From the NCBI GenBank assembly GCA_024281995.1, contig JAMWZW010000012.1:1-64000 (forward strand): a stretch of 64,000 bases of DNA, written 5' to 3'. How positions within the stretch are numbered: the first letter of the stretch is position 1; every line of letters starts with the position of its first letter. Source of the DNA: Nitrosomonas sp. (lineage in GTDB: Bacteria; Pseudomonadota; Gammaproteobacteria; Burkholderiales; Nitrosomonadaceae). This document shows positions 1 through 9,005 of this stretch, piece by piece. The translations under genes and the position numbers were made by a program. The notes under the pieces were generated by a model. The model saw nothing but the letters and a program-made list of their open reading frames with translations, had not been told where the DNA came from and searched no databases.

Positions 1-1361
1 AAATCAAAACGTTCGTCTCTGTCATCAAATTCCCTGGTGTTAATCAAAGGTCCAGGCGAAAGCCCATACTCTTGCGCAGTCGTTGCTAAAAATTGCCATG
101 CCCCTTTGGCAATACCAAAGCGGGTCTCAGGACCGATGGCATGCGCATCATAATTGCTTTCTTGGAGTGGCAAATACAAAAAATACAAGGGCAAACCTTC
201 TTTCTCCAATGCTTCAATAATTACTGGCGCATAAAGATTTTTTTCGAGGCGCGCGATGGCTTGTTGCATCCGGGTGGAATCCTGCCAGTACCGCGTATAC
301 TTTCTGACTTCCGCCACAAAGCCTTCGGGGAGTTCCAATTCACTCTCACCAAACCCTCTGGCAACCTTGGCAATTAACTCTTCTTCATATTGCGCATCAC
401 TAGGAAATCGAATTCTTAACGATTTGACTTCATCGACGTATTGCTGATATTTCAGTCTCATACCCGATAATTTCTGTCTTTCCAACGATATACGCTGCCT
501 TTCGTTAGCAAGTTTCTGTCGTTCAGACTTGATTCTTTCTTGATCAATTCCCAATTTCTGATCGACGATTACTTTTAAAGTGAGGTCGAGTACCTCAGCA
601 CTTTCATCCAATCTGATCTCGGCTCGCGACAAACTCACTTCAAGCGCTTTTATGTCATAAAACATATCAATCGCAAGAGCTCGCACATTCATTAGTGTCA
701 TTTGCTGATAAGTAACCAGGCCCGCAAATACAAGAAACAAGCCAGCTAGCCAGATAATTATTTTTTTATAACCTTTGATCTGACTCGTTCGATCTTCATG
801 AATAATCTTGCGAATCATGCGTGTGTAGTCACCCAGATCATCTGCTTCAGTATTAGCTAGCAAACGAGCTTTCAATTCATCTTTTGATAAGTCCCGGTTG
901 GATTGAGTATTTTTTGTGAGCGGCTCATTTTCTGATTTGCCATGAATTTTATTCAATTGCGACGATATCTCGTGGCTCTGCTGAATTTCCTCAACTGCAA
1001 AAGAAATATTGGCGGCACCCAAGGAGATGAGGTCGGATGATTCTAGCGGCGATTTTTTCTGGATTAACTGATGATTAAGATAAACACCATTTGCGCTATC
1101 CAAATCATAAATCCACCAATGGCCATTTTCCCATTCAATTTTGAAATGGTAACGACTTACTAATGGATTGGGAATAACGGCATCGTTATCCGGTGAGCGT
1201 CCTACGGTAAATTTTTTTGTCAATAAAAACTGTTTTGACGGTTTCCCAGAATCATCCAGCAAGCTAATCTTTAACCTTGGGTATGATGATGCAGCCTGAT
1301 TTGCATCAAACTTGTCAGAAAGGGTATCCGACGAATGCATTACCGTTTTATCTTCATCCAT
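1..1361 (-). CDS. FHA-domain membrane lytic transglycosylase (3' end outside the window)
   Basis: I translated this frame by hand because it runs off the left edge. The ATG at 1361 follows a GGAGAG ribosome site. An FHA fold occupies about residues 31-110, with GRSPDND, SRYH and NGVYLN motifs, so a phosphothreonine-peptide reader is likely. A membrane helix follows at about 200-218, then a charged coiled coil at about 240-310. From about residue 390 the sequence matches an SLT-type lytic transglycosylase, with probable catalytic Glu401 in LQESNY and a downstream GAWQF. The likely role is cleavage of periplasmic peptidoglycan under control of a cytoplasmic FHA sensor. The end of the enzyme domain is missing, so full length is unknown. 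Confidence 0.82.
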   Translation of the reverse strand, partial: MDEDKTVMHSSDTLSDKFDANQAASSYPRLKISLLDDSGKPSKQFLLTKKFTVGRSPDNDAVIPNPLVSRYHFKIEWENGHWWIYDLDSANGVYLNHQLIQKKSPLESSDLISLGAANISFAVEEIQQSHEISSQLNKIHGKSENEPLTKNTQSNRDLSKDELKARLLANTEADDLGDYTRMIRKIIHEDRTSQIKGYKKIIIWLAGLFLVFAGLVTYQQMTLMNVRALAIDMFYDIKALEVSLSRAEIRLDESAEVLDLTLKVIVDQKLGIDQERIKSERQKLANERQRISLERQKLSGMRLKYQQYVDEVKSLRIRFPSDAQYEEELIAKVARGFGESELELPEGFVAEVRKYTRYWQDSTRMQQAIARLEKNLYAPVIIEALEKEGLPLYFLYLPLQESNYDAHAIGPETRFGIAKGAWQFLATTAQEYGLSPGPLINTREFDDRDERFD

Positions 1362-1466
1362 AAACCCCAACTCTCCAAAAATACTACTTACTTTAGTTCA
1401 GGAGATTTATACAATAAATAAACGATATGAAACAATAAGATTTTAATTCTTTCCCATAAAATATTT

Positions 1467-2514
1467 GGCTCTGTAGCAATTAATTGTTGAATTGCAAGTC
1501 AAAGATGCATCGGAATGTAGAAAGAGGTATGCATCATGAAAGCAGCTGAATTCAAAGATTGGATAAAATCGATTGAACGGATGAGCCACAGTCAGCGAGA
1601 CAAGCTTCGAGAAAGATTAGAAAGAAAAGCCGGTGCTGATACGATCATAGAATTGATTGAGCAAAGGCAAAATGATGAACGAATTTGTCCCTATTGTCAG
1701 GGAACAGAGCTGTATCGGTGGGGCAAAGCAAGTGAGTTACAGCGCTATCGATGCCGCCACTGTAATCGCACGTTTAACGCCCTGACAGGCACGGCATTGG
1801 CCCGAATACGCCACAAAGACAAATGGTTTGATTATGAACAAGCGATGGTTCAAGGAGTAAGTGTACGTAAAGCAGCGGTCAGCTGCGGAGTAACCAAGAA
1901 CACGAGCTTTAAATGGCGTCACCGTTTTCTGCGAGTGCCTGCAATCCATCAATCTAATAAAATGAATGGTATTGTTGAAGCTGACGAAATGTATTTTCTG
2001 GAATCTTTTAAGGGACAACATCATTTACCGAGAGCCGCACGCAAACGAGGCGGCAAAGCTGCCAAGCGAGGCACATCAAAAGAACAGAATACCGTGTTAG
2101 TGATACGTGATCGTCACGGTGAAACTGATGATCGTATACTGCGCGACACAAGTGCAGAGCAAATCGGAACGGTATTATCCCTTTGTTAAGCAAAGATGTC
2201 ATTCTCTACAGATGGGAATGCCCGCTTTACAGACAAATCACCAGGGAATGCAAAAATTGTTCATCGCCCAGTCAACATTGCTGCAGGCCAACGAGTTATC
2301 AACGATGTTTACCACATTCAGAATGTTAATGCTTATGGCAGTCGGCTCAGGCAATGGATGGCGAAGTTCCATGGTGTCGCAACACGCTATCTTGCTAGTT
2401 ATCTGGGGTGGCATAGAATGATTGACCGTCTCGGTCAAAACGTTACACCAACGCTTTGTTTCCAAATGTCACTGGAAAAACAAGACAATTTCAACAGTTA
2501 ATTACTACATAGCC
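1467..2514 (+). mobile_element. IS1595-family insertion sequence, inactive copy
   Basis: The element is 1048 bp. Its ends are imperfect inverted repeats: GGCTCTGTAGCAATTAATTG at the left and, on the opposite strand at the right, GGCTATGTAGTAATTAACTG. Both are flanked by the 8-bp direct repeat AAATATTT (1459-1466 and 2515-2522). An 8-bp duplication fits the IS1595 family. It carries one transposase gene, which is broken. The right-hand repeat directly abuts a MITE-like element that begins at 2523. Confidence 0.88.
1536..2501 (+). pseudogene. IS1595-family transposase, frameshifted
   Basis: The ATG at 1536 follows AGAGG. The N-terminal part has a zinc ribbon (CPYC near residue 51 and CRHC near 73), then the start of the DDE domain (VEADEMYFLES). 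The frame stops at 2187-2189. The expected continuation, PLLSKDVIL, is in the +1 frame around 2176-2203, and the original frame resumes at TDGNARF and runs to 2501. One base appears lost before the stop and one gained about 30 bases later, so the downstream part is back in frame but the protein is interrupted in the catalytic core. The family transposes by a DDE mechanism; this copy should be inactive. Confidence 0.85.
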
Positions 2515-2522
2515 AAATATTT

Positions 2523-2640
2523 CTAAGAAAACTCTGAATTTTTGTCATTTCGAGCAAAGCGAGAAATCTATGGCATTGATTGCCAAAGATTCCTTACTCT
2601 GTTCGGAATGACGTTGAGGGTGATTCAGAGTTTCCCTAAG
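2523..2640. repeat. MITE-like element with terminal inverted repeats
   Basis: This segment of about 118 bp has matching ends: CTAAGAAAACTCTGAAT on the left and CTTAGGGAAACTCTGAAT on the opposite strand at the right. Inside lies a second inverted pair built on GTCATTTCGAG and CTCGGAATGAC-like sequence. There is no reading frame of its own. The structure fits a small non-autonomous element or an extragenic palindromic repeat family. Confidence 0.6.
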
Positions 2641-2752
2641 TGGTGCTATATGTCAGCAAGATTTACAAAAAATGACTTTGGGAAATCATTACTTTTTGCC
2701 AAAAGCAAACTGACACGAAATGAAAAAAGCGAATTGAATAATTTGATAGCTA

Positions 2753-3757
2753 CTACAATTGCCTGGTGGCCATTTGTTTTTTTTCTAATAAATCCTGTAA
2801 TTTCCTTGCAGTTACATTGGTATGCTTATGAGTTTTAGTTTTTTCAATGATTTCATTAAGATAGGGATATATTAACCACGCTTGCTTAAAAAAATTTTCA
2901 GCCTCATCTCGTTTTGTTGGATTATCGAGCGAAAGAGCCCATTTTGTATAAAGTGCACAAGCCAAAACCAGTTTCCCCATTTCATAATCCATGATTTCTA
3001 ATGCTTTTTTGCTATTTTTAATTGCTTCATCGATATCACCATAAGAAAATAGCAAAAAACTAGCATAATTACCTAAAATCCATGCAGATCCTGGCTCATA
3101 CTCGATTTGTTTGATGAAATACGTTCTTGTGTTCTCATAATCCCCTGACATTTCATAGAATTTAGTCAATCCACTCAATGCCGTGATGTATGCTTTTTTA
3201 TCTGATGTTTGTCCCATAAGCACATTTATATATTGCTGCAAGGCCTTGTTATATTGTGCTTGTTCAACGAATAGGCTCGCCCAGTTCAGATTCAACCAGG
3301 GGCTTTTTGTTCCTATTGATTCTGCTTTTTCCAGTGCAACTTGGGCTTCTTTATATTTTTTCATCTGCGTATAAAGATGACCCAATAGCACGTAGGCATC
3401 GGCATATTCGGGTTCAATTTCTATGGATTTAAGAATAAACTTCTCAGATAAATCTAAACTGCCTTCTTTAAATCTGCTTGAATTGATATAGCCATTCATA
3501 ATATGGATTCTTCCATATTCACGATATGCTGGCGCATATTCGGAATCTTCCTCCAATATTTCTTTCAGAATTTTATCTGCGGCAACAAGTTTCCCGCTTT
3601 GTCCGCGCCAGGAATTAACAAGATCTCGCGCCGAGTTGAATTTATTAAAAAGATCCTGATTTTTCGTTTGATACTTAACATCGGTAGGAGAAATCCATTC
3701 CGCTGAAAAAACGAAGGAACTGATGCTCATCAAGAATAAGAATAATGCTATTTTCAT
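2753..3757 (-). CDS. Exported tetratricopeptide-repeat protein
   Basis: I chose the ATG at 3757 rather than an upstream start at 3817. It has an AGGAAG site and begins directly with a signal peptide (MKIALFLFLMSISSFVFSA). The 334-residue product has successive TPR-like helical repeats, for example EPEYADAYVLLGHLYTQMKK and EPGSAWILGNYASFLL. Such proteins act as periplasmic protein-protein scaffolds; no partner is evident here. The gene stands alone between mobile-element debris on both sides. I do not recognise a specific family. Confidence 0.8.
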   Translation of the reverse strand: MKIALFLFLMSISSFVFSAEWISPTDVKYQTKNQDLFNKFNSARDLVNSWRGQSGKLVAADKILKEILEEDSEYAPAYREYGRIHIMNGYINSSRFKEGSLDLSEKFILKSIEIEPEYADAYVLLGHLYTQMKKYKEAQVALEKAESIGTKSPWLNLNWASLFVEQAQYNKALQQYINVLMGQTSDKKAYITALSGLTKFYEMSGDYENTRTYFIKQIEYEPGSAWILGNYASFLLFSYGDIDEAIKNSKKALEIMDYEMGKLVLACALYTKWALSLDNPTKRDEAENFFKQAWLIYPYLNEIIEKTKTHKHTNVTARKLQDLLEKKQMATRQL

Positions 3758-3945
3758 ATAACTTCCTAAGTTCACTCTCATTGTAAAAAACTGAATTAAG
3801 CGATAAGAATCAATCAATTCCTGGCCATAAAGTAGTTTGCGGCAAACTTGGAATTACCTTTAGTACGTAGACATGAAAAAATTAACTGCTCCCTTGAGAA
3901 ATTCATGCAATCAAGCTCGAACGAATCGCTCGGGGTTTTCAAAAG

Positions 3946-4218
3946 ATGAAGAACCAAATCAGTTATTCACTGGCAGTACGAGAACAAACGGTACGGTTAA
4001 TATTTGAGCAGCAAAAGTTGTAGGAATCGCAATGCTCGGTAATCAGATTGATCACGTCAAAGAATGACTGTACAGCAGAGATGTTACGCACTTGGATAAG
4101 ACAAACAGAAACAGAGGCTAATCAGGAAATTCGAAGCGACATGCGGGTACGGATCGTGAGCGGCTCAAGGAATTGGAACGAGAGAATCGTGAATTAAAGC
4201 AGTCAGCTCATGCAACTT
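3946..4218 (+). pseudogene. IS3-family OrfA remnant
   Basis: Broken frames read MKNQISYSLAVREQTVRLIF, then GCTAEMLRTWIRQTE equivalents, and finally ERDRLKELERENRELKQ. Together these are the helix-turn-helix and leucine-zipper parts of an IS3-family OrfA. Several frameshifts separate the pieces and no OrfB follows. It is a scar of an old insertion, about 350 bp before the hydrogenase maturation genes. Confidence 0.72.
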
Positions 4219-4229
4219 GACTCAAACCA

Positions 4230-4265
4230 AATCGCCTCCGGAAAAACCGGCGCGATTCAGTTTTC
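4230..4265. terminator. Hairpin, possible terminator
   Basis: AATCGCCTCCGG pairs with CCGGCGCGATT across an AAAAA loop. On the plus strand it is followed by CAGTTTTC. It lies about 75 bases beyond the stop of the leftward DUF2905 gene and just after the IS3 scar, so it could serve either strand. The T tract is short. Confidence 0.5.
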
Positions 4266-4340
4266 TCATTTTTGTTAGGTCAAATTATCTCCAGCAGAGC
4301 TGTGGGTTTGCCGGTTAATTCACCCATACATACATCGGCT

Positions 4341-4541
4341 TTACTTACGCATCCACCACAATATTAACGTCAATACGATAGAAATCAGCAAACCCGTCAT
4401 CAGCGGAAAATAAAAGCTAAAATTCTCACGTTCGATATGAATATCTCCAGGTAAACGGCCAAACGGTAATTGCGACAACCAAGGCCATATAATACCAAGT
4501 ACCAGAAATATAATCCCTAGCGTAATCAGTAATTGCTGCAT
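4341..4541 (-). CDS. DUF2905-family small membrane protein
   Basis: The 66-residue protein has two hydrophobic helices, at about residues 4-24 and 46-64. The linker carries the family's PFGRLPGDI-like segment (LPFGRLPGDIHIERENFSFYFPL). The length is normal for DUF2905. The function is unknown. It is divergent from the hydrogenase maturation cluster, with a shared upstream region of under 80 bases. Confidence 0.85.
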   Translation of the reverse strand: MQQLLITLGIIFLVLGIIWPWLSQLPFGRLPGDIHIERENFSFYFPLMTGLLISIVLTLILWWMRK

Positions 4542-4614
4542 AATATTTTCAAGTAAAAACAGTCAACTATATTTTATGCCTTATACTAGCAAAGAGGGAT
4601 GCTGTATTCAATCG

Positions 4615-5088
4615 ATGTCTAATTTACTACTATTTGGTTATGGAAATCCGGGGCGAGGCGATGATGCCTTAGGGTTACTATTGACTGAATGGGCAAACCA
4701 GTTAGGATTGAGCGGTGTAACTTGCCTCACCGATATGCAATTATTAATCGAGCATACCTGCGACTTAATCCAATTCCAACGGATTCTGTTTGTAGATGCG
4801 GATATGTCATGTAATGGCCCATTTCAATTTACCAATGTATATGCCGAAAAAGATACCAGCTATACCAGCCATGCACTGACTCCAGCCGCATTACTGTTTA
4901 TCTTTGAAAAAATTTACCAACGTAAGCCCCCCAATAGTTTTTTGTTACGTATTCGCGGATATGATTTTGAGCTGGGTAATACTTTGAGTAAACAAGCGGA
5001 TATTAATCTAAAAGCAGCCATAAAATACGTGCAGCACTGGCATTTAGATTATCTTGGAAAAATTTGCGGAAACCGGAATAATGCATGA
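4615..5088 (+). CDS. hoxW: Hydrogenase maturation protease (HoxW/HyaD type)
   Basis: The product belongs to the peptidases that remove the C-terminal tail of the [NiFe]-hydrogenase large subunit after nickel insertion. The N-terminal GYGNPGRGDDALG is the signature; its Asp, the later FVDAD segment and SHALTP supply the expected metal-binding positions. I chose ATG 4615 because it places the signature about eight residues in; an in-frame ATG at 4576 would add 13 residues. Neither start has a well-spaced ribosome site. The stop overlaps the hypA start by eight bases. The order protease-hypA-hypB-hypF resembles the end of soluble hydrogenase operons such as that of Cupriavidus, hence the tentative symbol. 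Confidence 0.82.
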   Translation: MSNLLLFGYGNPGRGDDALGLLLTEWANQLGLSGVTCLTDMQLLIEHTCDLIQFQRILFVDADMSCNGPFQFTNVYAEKDTSYTSHALTPAALLFIFEKIYQRKPPNSFLLRIRGYDFELGNTLSKQADINLKAAIKYVQHWHLDYLGKICGNRNNA

Positions 5089-5422
5089 AATATCGCTAGC
5101 GGAAAATATCTTACAACTCATTGAAGATGCTTCCCTCGAGCAATCATTCACGCAAGTCAAAACCGTATGGCTGGAAATCGGACAACTGGCTTGTGTAGAG
5201 CAAGAATCATTGCGCTTTTATTTTAACGTGGTGACACAGGACAGTATCGCTCAGCAAGCTAGACTTGAAATCATTGAAATAGCAGGACAAGCTATTTGCA
5301 ATCAATGTAATCGCGAGATTTTTGTTGCTTCTTACTATGAAGCCTGCCCTCATTGCGGCAATTCCGCATTGCAAGTTATCCAGGGCAATGGCATGCGAAT
5401 TAAGGAAATGGAAGTGGAATAA
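5081..5422 (+). CDS. hypA: Hydrogenase nickel incorporation protein HypA
   Basis: HypA delivers nickel to the hydrogenase large subunit together with HypB. The start at 5081 gives the obligatory N-terminal Met-His-Glu nickel site ([10 protein letters not shown]). Two CxxC pairs, CNQC and CPHC, form the structural zinc site. At 113 residues the length is normal. The start overlaps the end of the protease gene (ATGCATGA), and hypB follows after ten bases, so translation is probably coupled. Confidence 0.93.
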   Translation: MHEISLAENILQLIEDASLEQSFTQVKTVWLEIGQLACVEQESLRFYFNVVTQDSIAQQARLEIIEIAGQAICNQCNREIFVASYYEACPHCGNSALQVIQGNGMRIKEMEVE

Positions 5423-5432
5423 GGAGAAAATT

Positions 5433-6341
5433 ATGTGTACGACTTGTGGATGTCACACTGGTAAAGCACGCATTAATGGCAAATCAATATCGCATCACCA
5501 ACATTCAGATAAACCCATGTATTATCAATTAGTTGATTCGTCACGTTCACATCCCCATGCTGCAATGCCTGCTGCTCAATTACCCAATACTTTCTATTTT
5601 GGGACAAATACTACCGATACGCATGATCCGGCAATGGATCAAACAAAAATGATCAAAATTGAACGTGATATTCTGGTCAAAAATAATCAATATGCCGCTA
5701 AAAATCGTCATTACTTTATGAAGCATGGCATTTTTGTACTTAATATGGTTTCCAGTCCGGGGTCCGGAAAAACTTCCTTGCTTATTAAAACTATTCAAAT
5801 GTTATGTGACAAATTGCCTATCGCAGTAATCGAAGGTGATCAACAAACTGATCATGATGCTGCGCGTATTCGTGCAACCGGCGTCCCTGCAATACAAATC
5901 AATACCGGTAAGGGCTGTCATTTGAATGCCCATATGGTGAATCATGCCATACAACAATTACCCCTGGAGGATGACAGCCTGTTGTTCATCGAAAATGTTG
6001 GAAACCTGGTCTGTCCATCGGCTTTTGATTTAGGTGAAGCCCATAAGGTTGTAGTTCTGTCGGTTACTGAAGGCGAAGATAAGCCGCTCAAATACCCTGA
6101 CATGTTTCATGCCGCTGATTTGATGCTGTTAAATAAATGCGATTTATTACCACACCTCACTTTTGATACTGATCTGGCGATTGAATATGCACAACGTATC
6201 CATCCAGAAATACCTGTAATTCAGTTATCTGCCACACAAGGTAACGGTATATCTGCATGGTTGGATTGGATTAAAACTGGCCACCACTCCGCTGTATTAA
6301 AAAAACAATCTTTACTGCATAACAATATTACACTTGATTAA
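5433..6341 (+). CDS. hypB: Hydrogenase nickel incorporation GTPase HypB
   Basis: I chose the ATG at 5433, which has AAGGAG eight bases upstream and gives 302 residues. The N-terminus carries CTTCGCHTG, the CxxCGC high-affinity nickel motif, followed by a short His-rich linker. The G domain includes the P-loop SSPGSGKTS, the switch region [13 protein letters not shown], the metal-binding [10 protein letters not shown] and the NKCDLLP guanine-binding motif. It should power nickel transfer to HypA and the large subunit. It overlaps the next gene by eight bases. Confidence 0.94.
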   Translation: MCTTCGCHTGKARINGKSISHHQHSDKPMYYQLVDSSRSHPHAAMPAAQLPNTFYFGTNTTDTHDPAMDQTKMIKIERDILVKNNQYAAKNRHYFMKHGIFVLNMVSSPGSGKTSLLIKTIQMLCDKLPIAVIEGDQQTDHDAARIRATGVPAIQINTGKGCHLNAHMVNHAIQQLPLEDDSLLFIENVGNLVCPSAFDLGEAHKVVVLSVTEGEDKPLKYPDMFHAADLMLLNKCDLLPHLTFDTDLAIEYAQRIHPEIPVIQLSATQGNGISAWLDWIKTGHHSAVLKKQSLLHNNITLD

Positions 6342-7452
6342 TTTGAGCGATGTCGTATTACCGTTAGCAATTAGCGGACCTACAGTTCTGGCTTGCGGCG
6401 CTTGGTTAAAAAATACCATCTGCCTGACGCAGAGAAATAGCGCCTATCTTTCGGCTATTGGCGATCTTACGACTGCAGAAGCTCGCTATAGGCTCGAGAA
6501 AACTGCTTTACATATGTGTAAAAGCAACTTTCTTCAACCGGAAATAGTGACACACGATTTACATCCAGATTTTTATAGTACGCAGTTTGCTGAGTTTTTT
6601 GCTGAACAACATCAAATTCCAACTTTAGCTGTTCAGCATCATCATGCTCATATTGCCGCAGTATGTGCCGAACACCAATTGATTGAACCGGTACTGGGAT
6701 TAGCTCTGGATGGTGTTGGATTGGGTACGGATAATACGCCGTGGGGTGGCGAACTGTTATTAGTGGACGGTGCTCGCTTTCACCGTCTAGGCCATTTGGC
6801 CACACTAGCGCTCCCCGGTGGTGATCGGGCTGCTCAAGAACCGTGGCGCATGGCAGCCTCCGCCTTGGCAAAACTCAACCGTAAGGACGAAATTCTGCGA
6901 CGATTTGCAAGTCAGCCGGCAGTCGAGACGATTGTTGCGATGTTAACTAACGATTTAAATTGTCCACAAACATCTAGTATGGGAAGATTATTTGATGCCG
7001 CTGCTGGTCTATTAAGCATCACATTATTTCAATCTCATGAAGCCCAAGCTGCCATACAATTACAGCAATTGGCTCAAAATCATGGTTCCGTACCTGCTCT
7101 AACAAAAGGCTATCTCATAACTGCTGACAACAATCTTGATTTTTCACCGTTACTTGAGACATTACTTGAATATCAAGATGCAAAAAATGAAATTCCCTAT
7201 GCTGCTGCATTGTTCCATGCTACTCTGATCGCAGGATTAGCAGTGTGGGTAAAGGAGGCAGCTACACAATATAATATTTCAAAACTAGTTATTGGTGGCG
7301 GTTGCTTTCACAATGCTATTTTGACAAATGGATTAAAACAATGCTTAACTCAATCCTCTGTTCAACTCATTTGTGCTCACCAAATGCAGCCCGATGATAG
7401 CGCTATCGCATTAGGACAAGCGTGGATAGCATTACAAAGCAATCACCTATAA
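6334..7452 (+). CDS. hypF: Short HypF-like carbamoyltransferase (Kae1-like domain only)
   Basis: HypF makes the carbamoyl group that becomes the cyanide ligands of the NiFe site. Full-size HypF has acylphosphatase, zinc-finger, YrdC-like and Kae1-like domains in about 750 residues. This 372-residue product has only the last: [44 protein letters not shown] and [11 protein letters not shown]. The start is uncertain: TTG 6334 overlaps the hypB stop, and TTG 6343 is also possible. The short form either needs a YrdC domain from elsewhere or is a remodelled accessory copy. Truncated HypF proteins occur in Cupriavidus. Confidence 0.85.
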   Translation: MINLSDVVLPLAISGPTVLACGAWLKNTICLTQRNSAYLSAIGDLTTAEARYRLEKTALHMCKSNFLQPEIVTHDLHPDFYSTQFAEFFAEQHQIPTLAVQHHHAHIAAVCAEHQLIEPVLGLALDGVGLGTDNTPWGGELLLVDGARFHRLGHLATLALPGGDRAAQEPWRMAASALAKLNRKDEILRRFASQPAVETIVAMLTNDLNCPQTSSMGRLFDAAAGLLSITLFQSHEAQAAIQLQQLAQNHGSVPALTKGYLITADNNLDFSPLLETLLEYQDAKNEIPYAAALFHATLIAGLAVWVKEAATQYNISKLVIGGGCFHNAILTNGLKQCLTQSSVQLICAHQMQPDDSAIALGQAWIALQSNHL

Positions 7453-7501
7453 TATACACTTCCATGTAAAAAATTATTAATCAAAGCAAAGGCTTTAAAA
7501 A

Positions 7502-8356
7502 ATGAGCGACTGTGTACAACGTTTTCTTCTAGAAAATCTAGATATACGTGGTGCTATTGTGCGTCTAGATACGGTATGGCAGCAAATGTTATCAGGGCGT
7601 CATTACCCTCACAGGGTTGCGCAATTGCTCGGAGAAATGAGTGCAACCACATTGCTCCTCAGAAATAATCTGAAGCAAGCTGGCCGCTTAACCATTCAGC
7701 TCATGGGTGATGGCCCAATTTCAATGTTAGTTATTGATTGCAATGAAAGTTTGCATATTCGTAGTATGGCAAAGTGTTTACAACAAATTGAATCCCAGTC
7801 GGTTTCCGATTTACTCGGACGCGGCCAATTACTTTTAACATTGGATATGCCGGCCATTCATGAAACTTATCAAAGTATTGTTCCGATGGATGGTCACAAT
7901 ATCGCGGAAATTTTTGAGCACTATTTCAAACAATCTGAACAATTACCTTCGCGTCTTTTTTTGATCACCACTGAACAATTCATTTTCGGCCTGATGTTAC
8001 AGAAATTACCTGCGGCGGACAGGCTCGATCCCGATGGATGGACTCGTATCGAAGCAATGACAGCCACCCTATATGACCAAACTTTATTAGAACTTGCTAC
8101 TGAAGAGATTTTAATCCGTCTGTTCCATGAAGAAACTATACGCATTTTTGATGCGCATACTGTCCATTATGGATGTCAAAAAAATCCTGCAAAAATTTAT
8201 GCTATGCTGCGTTTGTTAGGACGCAAGGAGGTTGATTCGATTTTAAAAGAATTCGGAGAAGTTATTGTTAATGACGAAATGTGTAATCACCAATATCGCT
8301 TGGATGCATTGGCAGTTGATGCCCTATTTCGTGAAGCTGAATCGACGCTTCACTAG
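7502..8356 (+). CDS. hslO: Hsp33 redox chaperone with altered zinc site
   Basis: The 284-residue length and the sequence (AQLLGEMSATTLLL, RLTIQLMGDGP, LGRKEVDSILKE, GEV then the C-terminal CNHQY) identify Hsp33, the oxidation-activated holdase. The normal C-terminal zinc centre is CxC then CxxC. Here the four positions read Cys225, Lys227, Asp258 and Cys261, with the usual 33-residue spacing kept. Two ligands are therefore lost, and redox activation is probably changed or absent. It follows hypF on the same strand after 49 bases and may be part of that operon. Confidence 0.9.
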   Translation: MSDCVQRFLLENLDIRGAIVRLDTVWQQMLSGRHYPHRVAQLLGEMSATTLLLRNNLKQAGRLTIQLMGDGPISMLVIDCNESLHIRSMAKCLQQIESQSVSDLLGRGQLLLTLDMPAIHETYQSIVPMDGHNIAEIFEHYFKQSEQLPSRLFLITTEQFIFGLMLQKLPAADRLDPDGWTRIEAMTATLYDQTLLELATEEILIRLFHEETIRIFDAHTVHYGCQKNPAKIYAMLRLLGRKEVDSILKEFGEVIVNDEMCNHQYRLDALAVDALFREAESTLH

Positions 8357-8600
8357 AAATTGATACAAGCAGAAACAACTACTTAACCGCCATCTGATAA
8401 ACATTGAAACTAAAGCTATCAAAGTTATTTGATAACGATCGATACATCTATTTTTTTGTTTTATTGCCGTTAGCTTAATTTCACATATTATTCACATTCA
8501 TTAGGCTAAGATCCATTGAATAATAACCCCGATAAAAAAATGGTATCTACTAAAACTCAATTTTATCGAACTAATTCACAAGAAAGGAAGATTAATTATT

Positions 8601-8990
8601 ATGGCACCACGAATTGCACATGTTGACGATGATTCAGATATTCGCGAGTCAGTATCGCGTATTTTAAAAAAACAAGGATACGAAGTTGACAGTTATCTGT
8701 CCATGCAAGATTTTATTGAATCACTCCAGGATGAATCCAACTTACCAGATTTGGCAATCCTTGATGTTATGGTTGAATCAATGGATGCAGGCTTAACGAC
8801 TTATGCACAAATTCACAAACGTTACCCTAAATTACAAACTATTTTTCTAACATCTCTGGGCGACATGATTCGCCCGTATTTTGAAGATGGCTCGCATGAG
8901 TGGGTTTGTATTATGGAAAAACCAGTCGAACCAGTAAGTTTATTGGCAACAATTAATGATCGCTTAAGAAATACAGGAGCGGCGGCTTAG
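8601..8990 (+). CDS. Single-domain response regulator receiver
   Basis: The 129-residue product is a lone receiver. It has the acidic HVDDDSD cluster near the N-terminus, a phosphoacceptor Asp in LAILDVM, the conserved Thr in FLTSLGD, and Lys in MEKPVEP. There is no output domain, so it would act through protein contact, as CheY does. An AGAAAGGAAG site precedes the ATG. The kinase gene starts 15 bases downstream, so the two are a cognate pair. Confidence 0.88.
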   Translation: MAPRIAHVDDDSDIRESVSRILKKQGYEVDSYLSMQDFIESLQDESNLPDLAILDVMVESMDAGLTTYAQIHKRYPKLQTIFLTSLGDMIRPYFEDGSHEWVCIMEKPVEPVSLLATINDRLRNTGAAA

Positions 8991-9005
8991 TTAGGCTAAA
9001 TAGCG

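Noticed and set aside
93-447. Two small plus-strand reading frames near the left edge
   Set aside because: They are shadows of the minus-strand FHA/transglycosylase gene, which has clear domain motifs.
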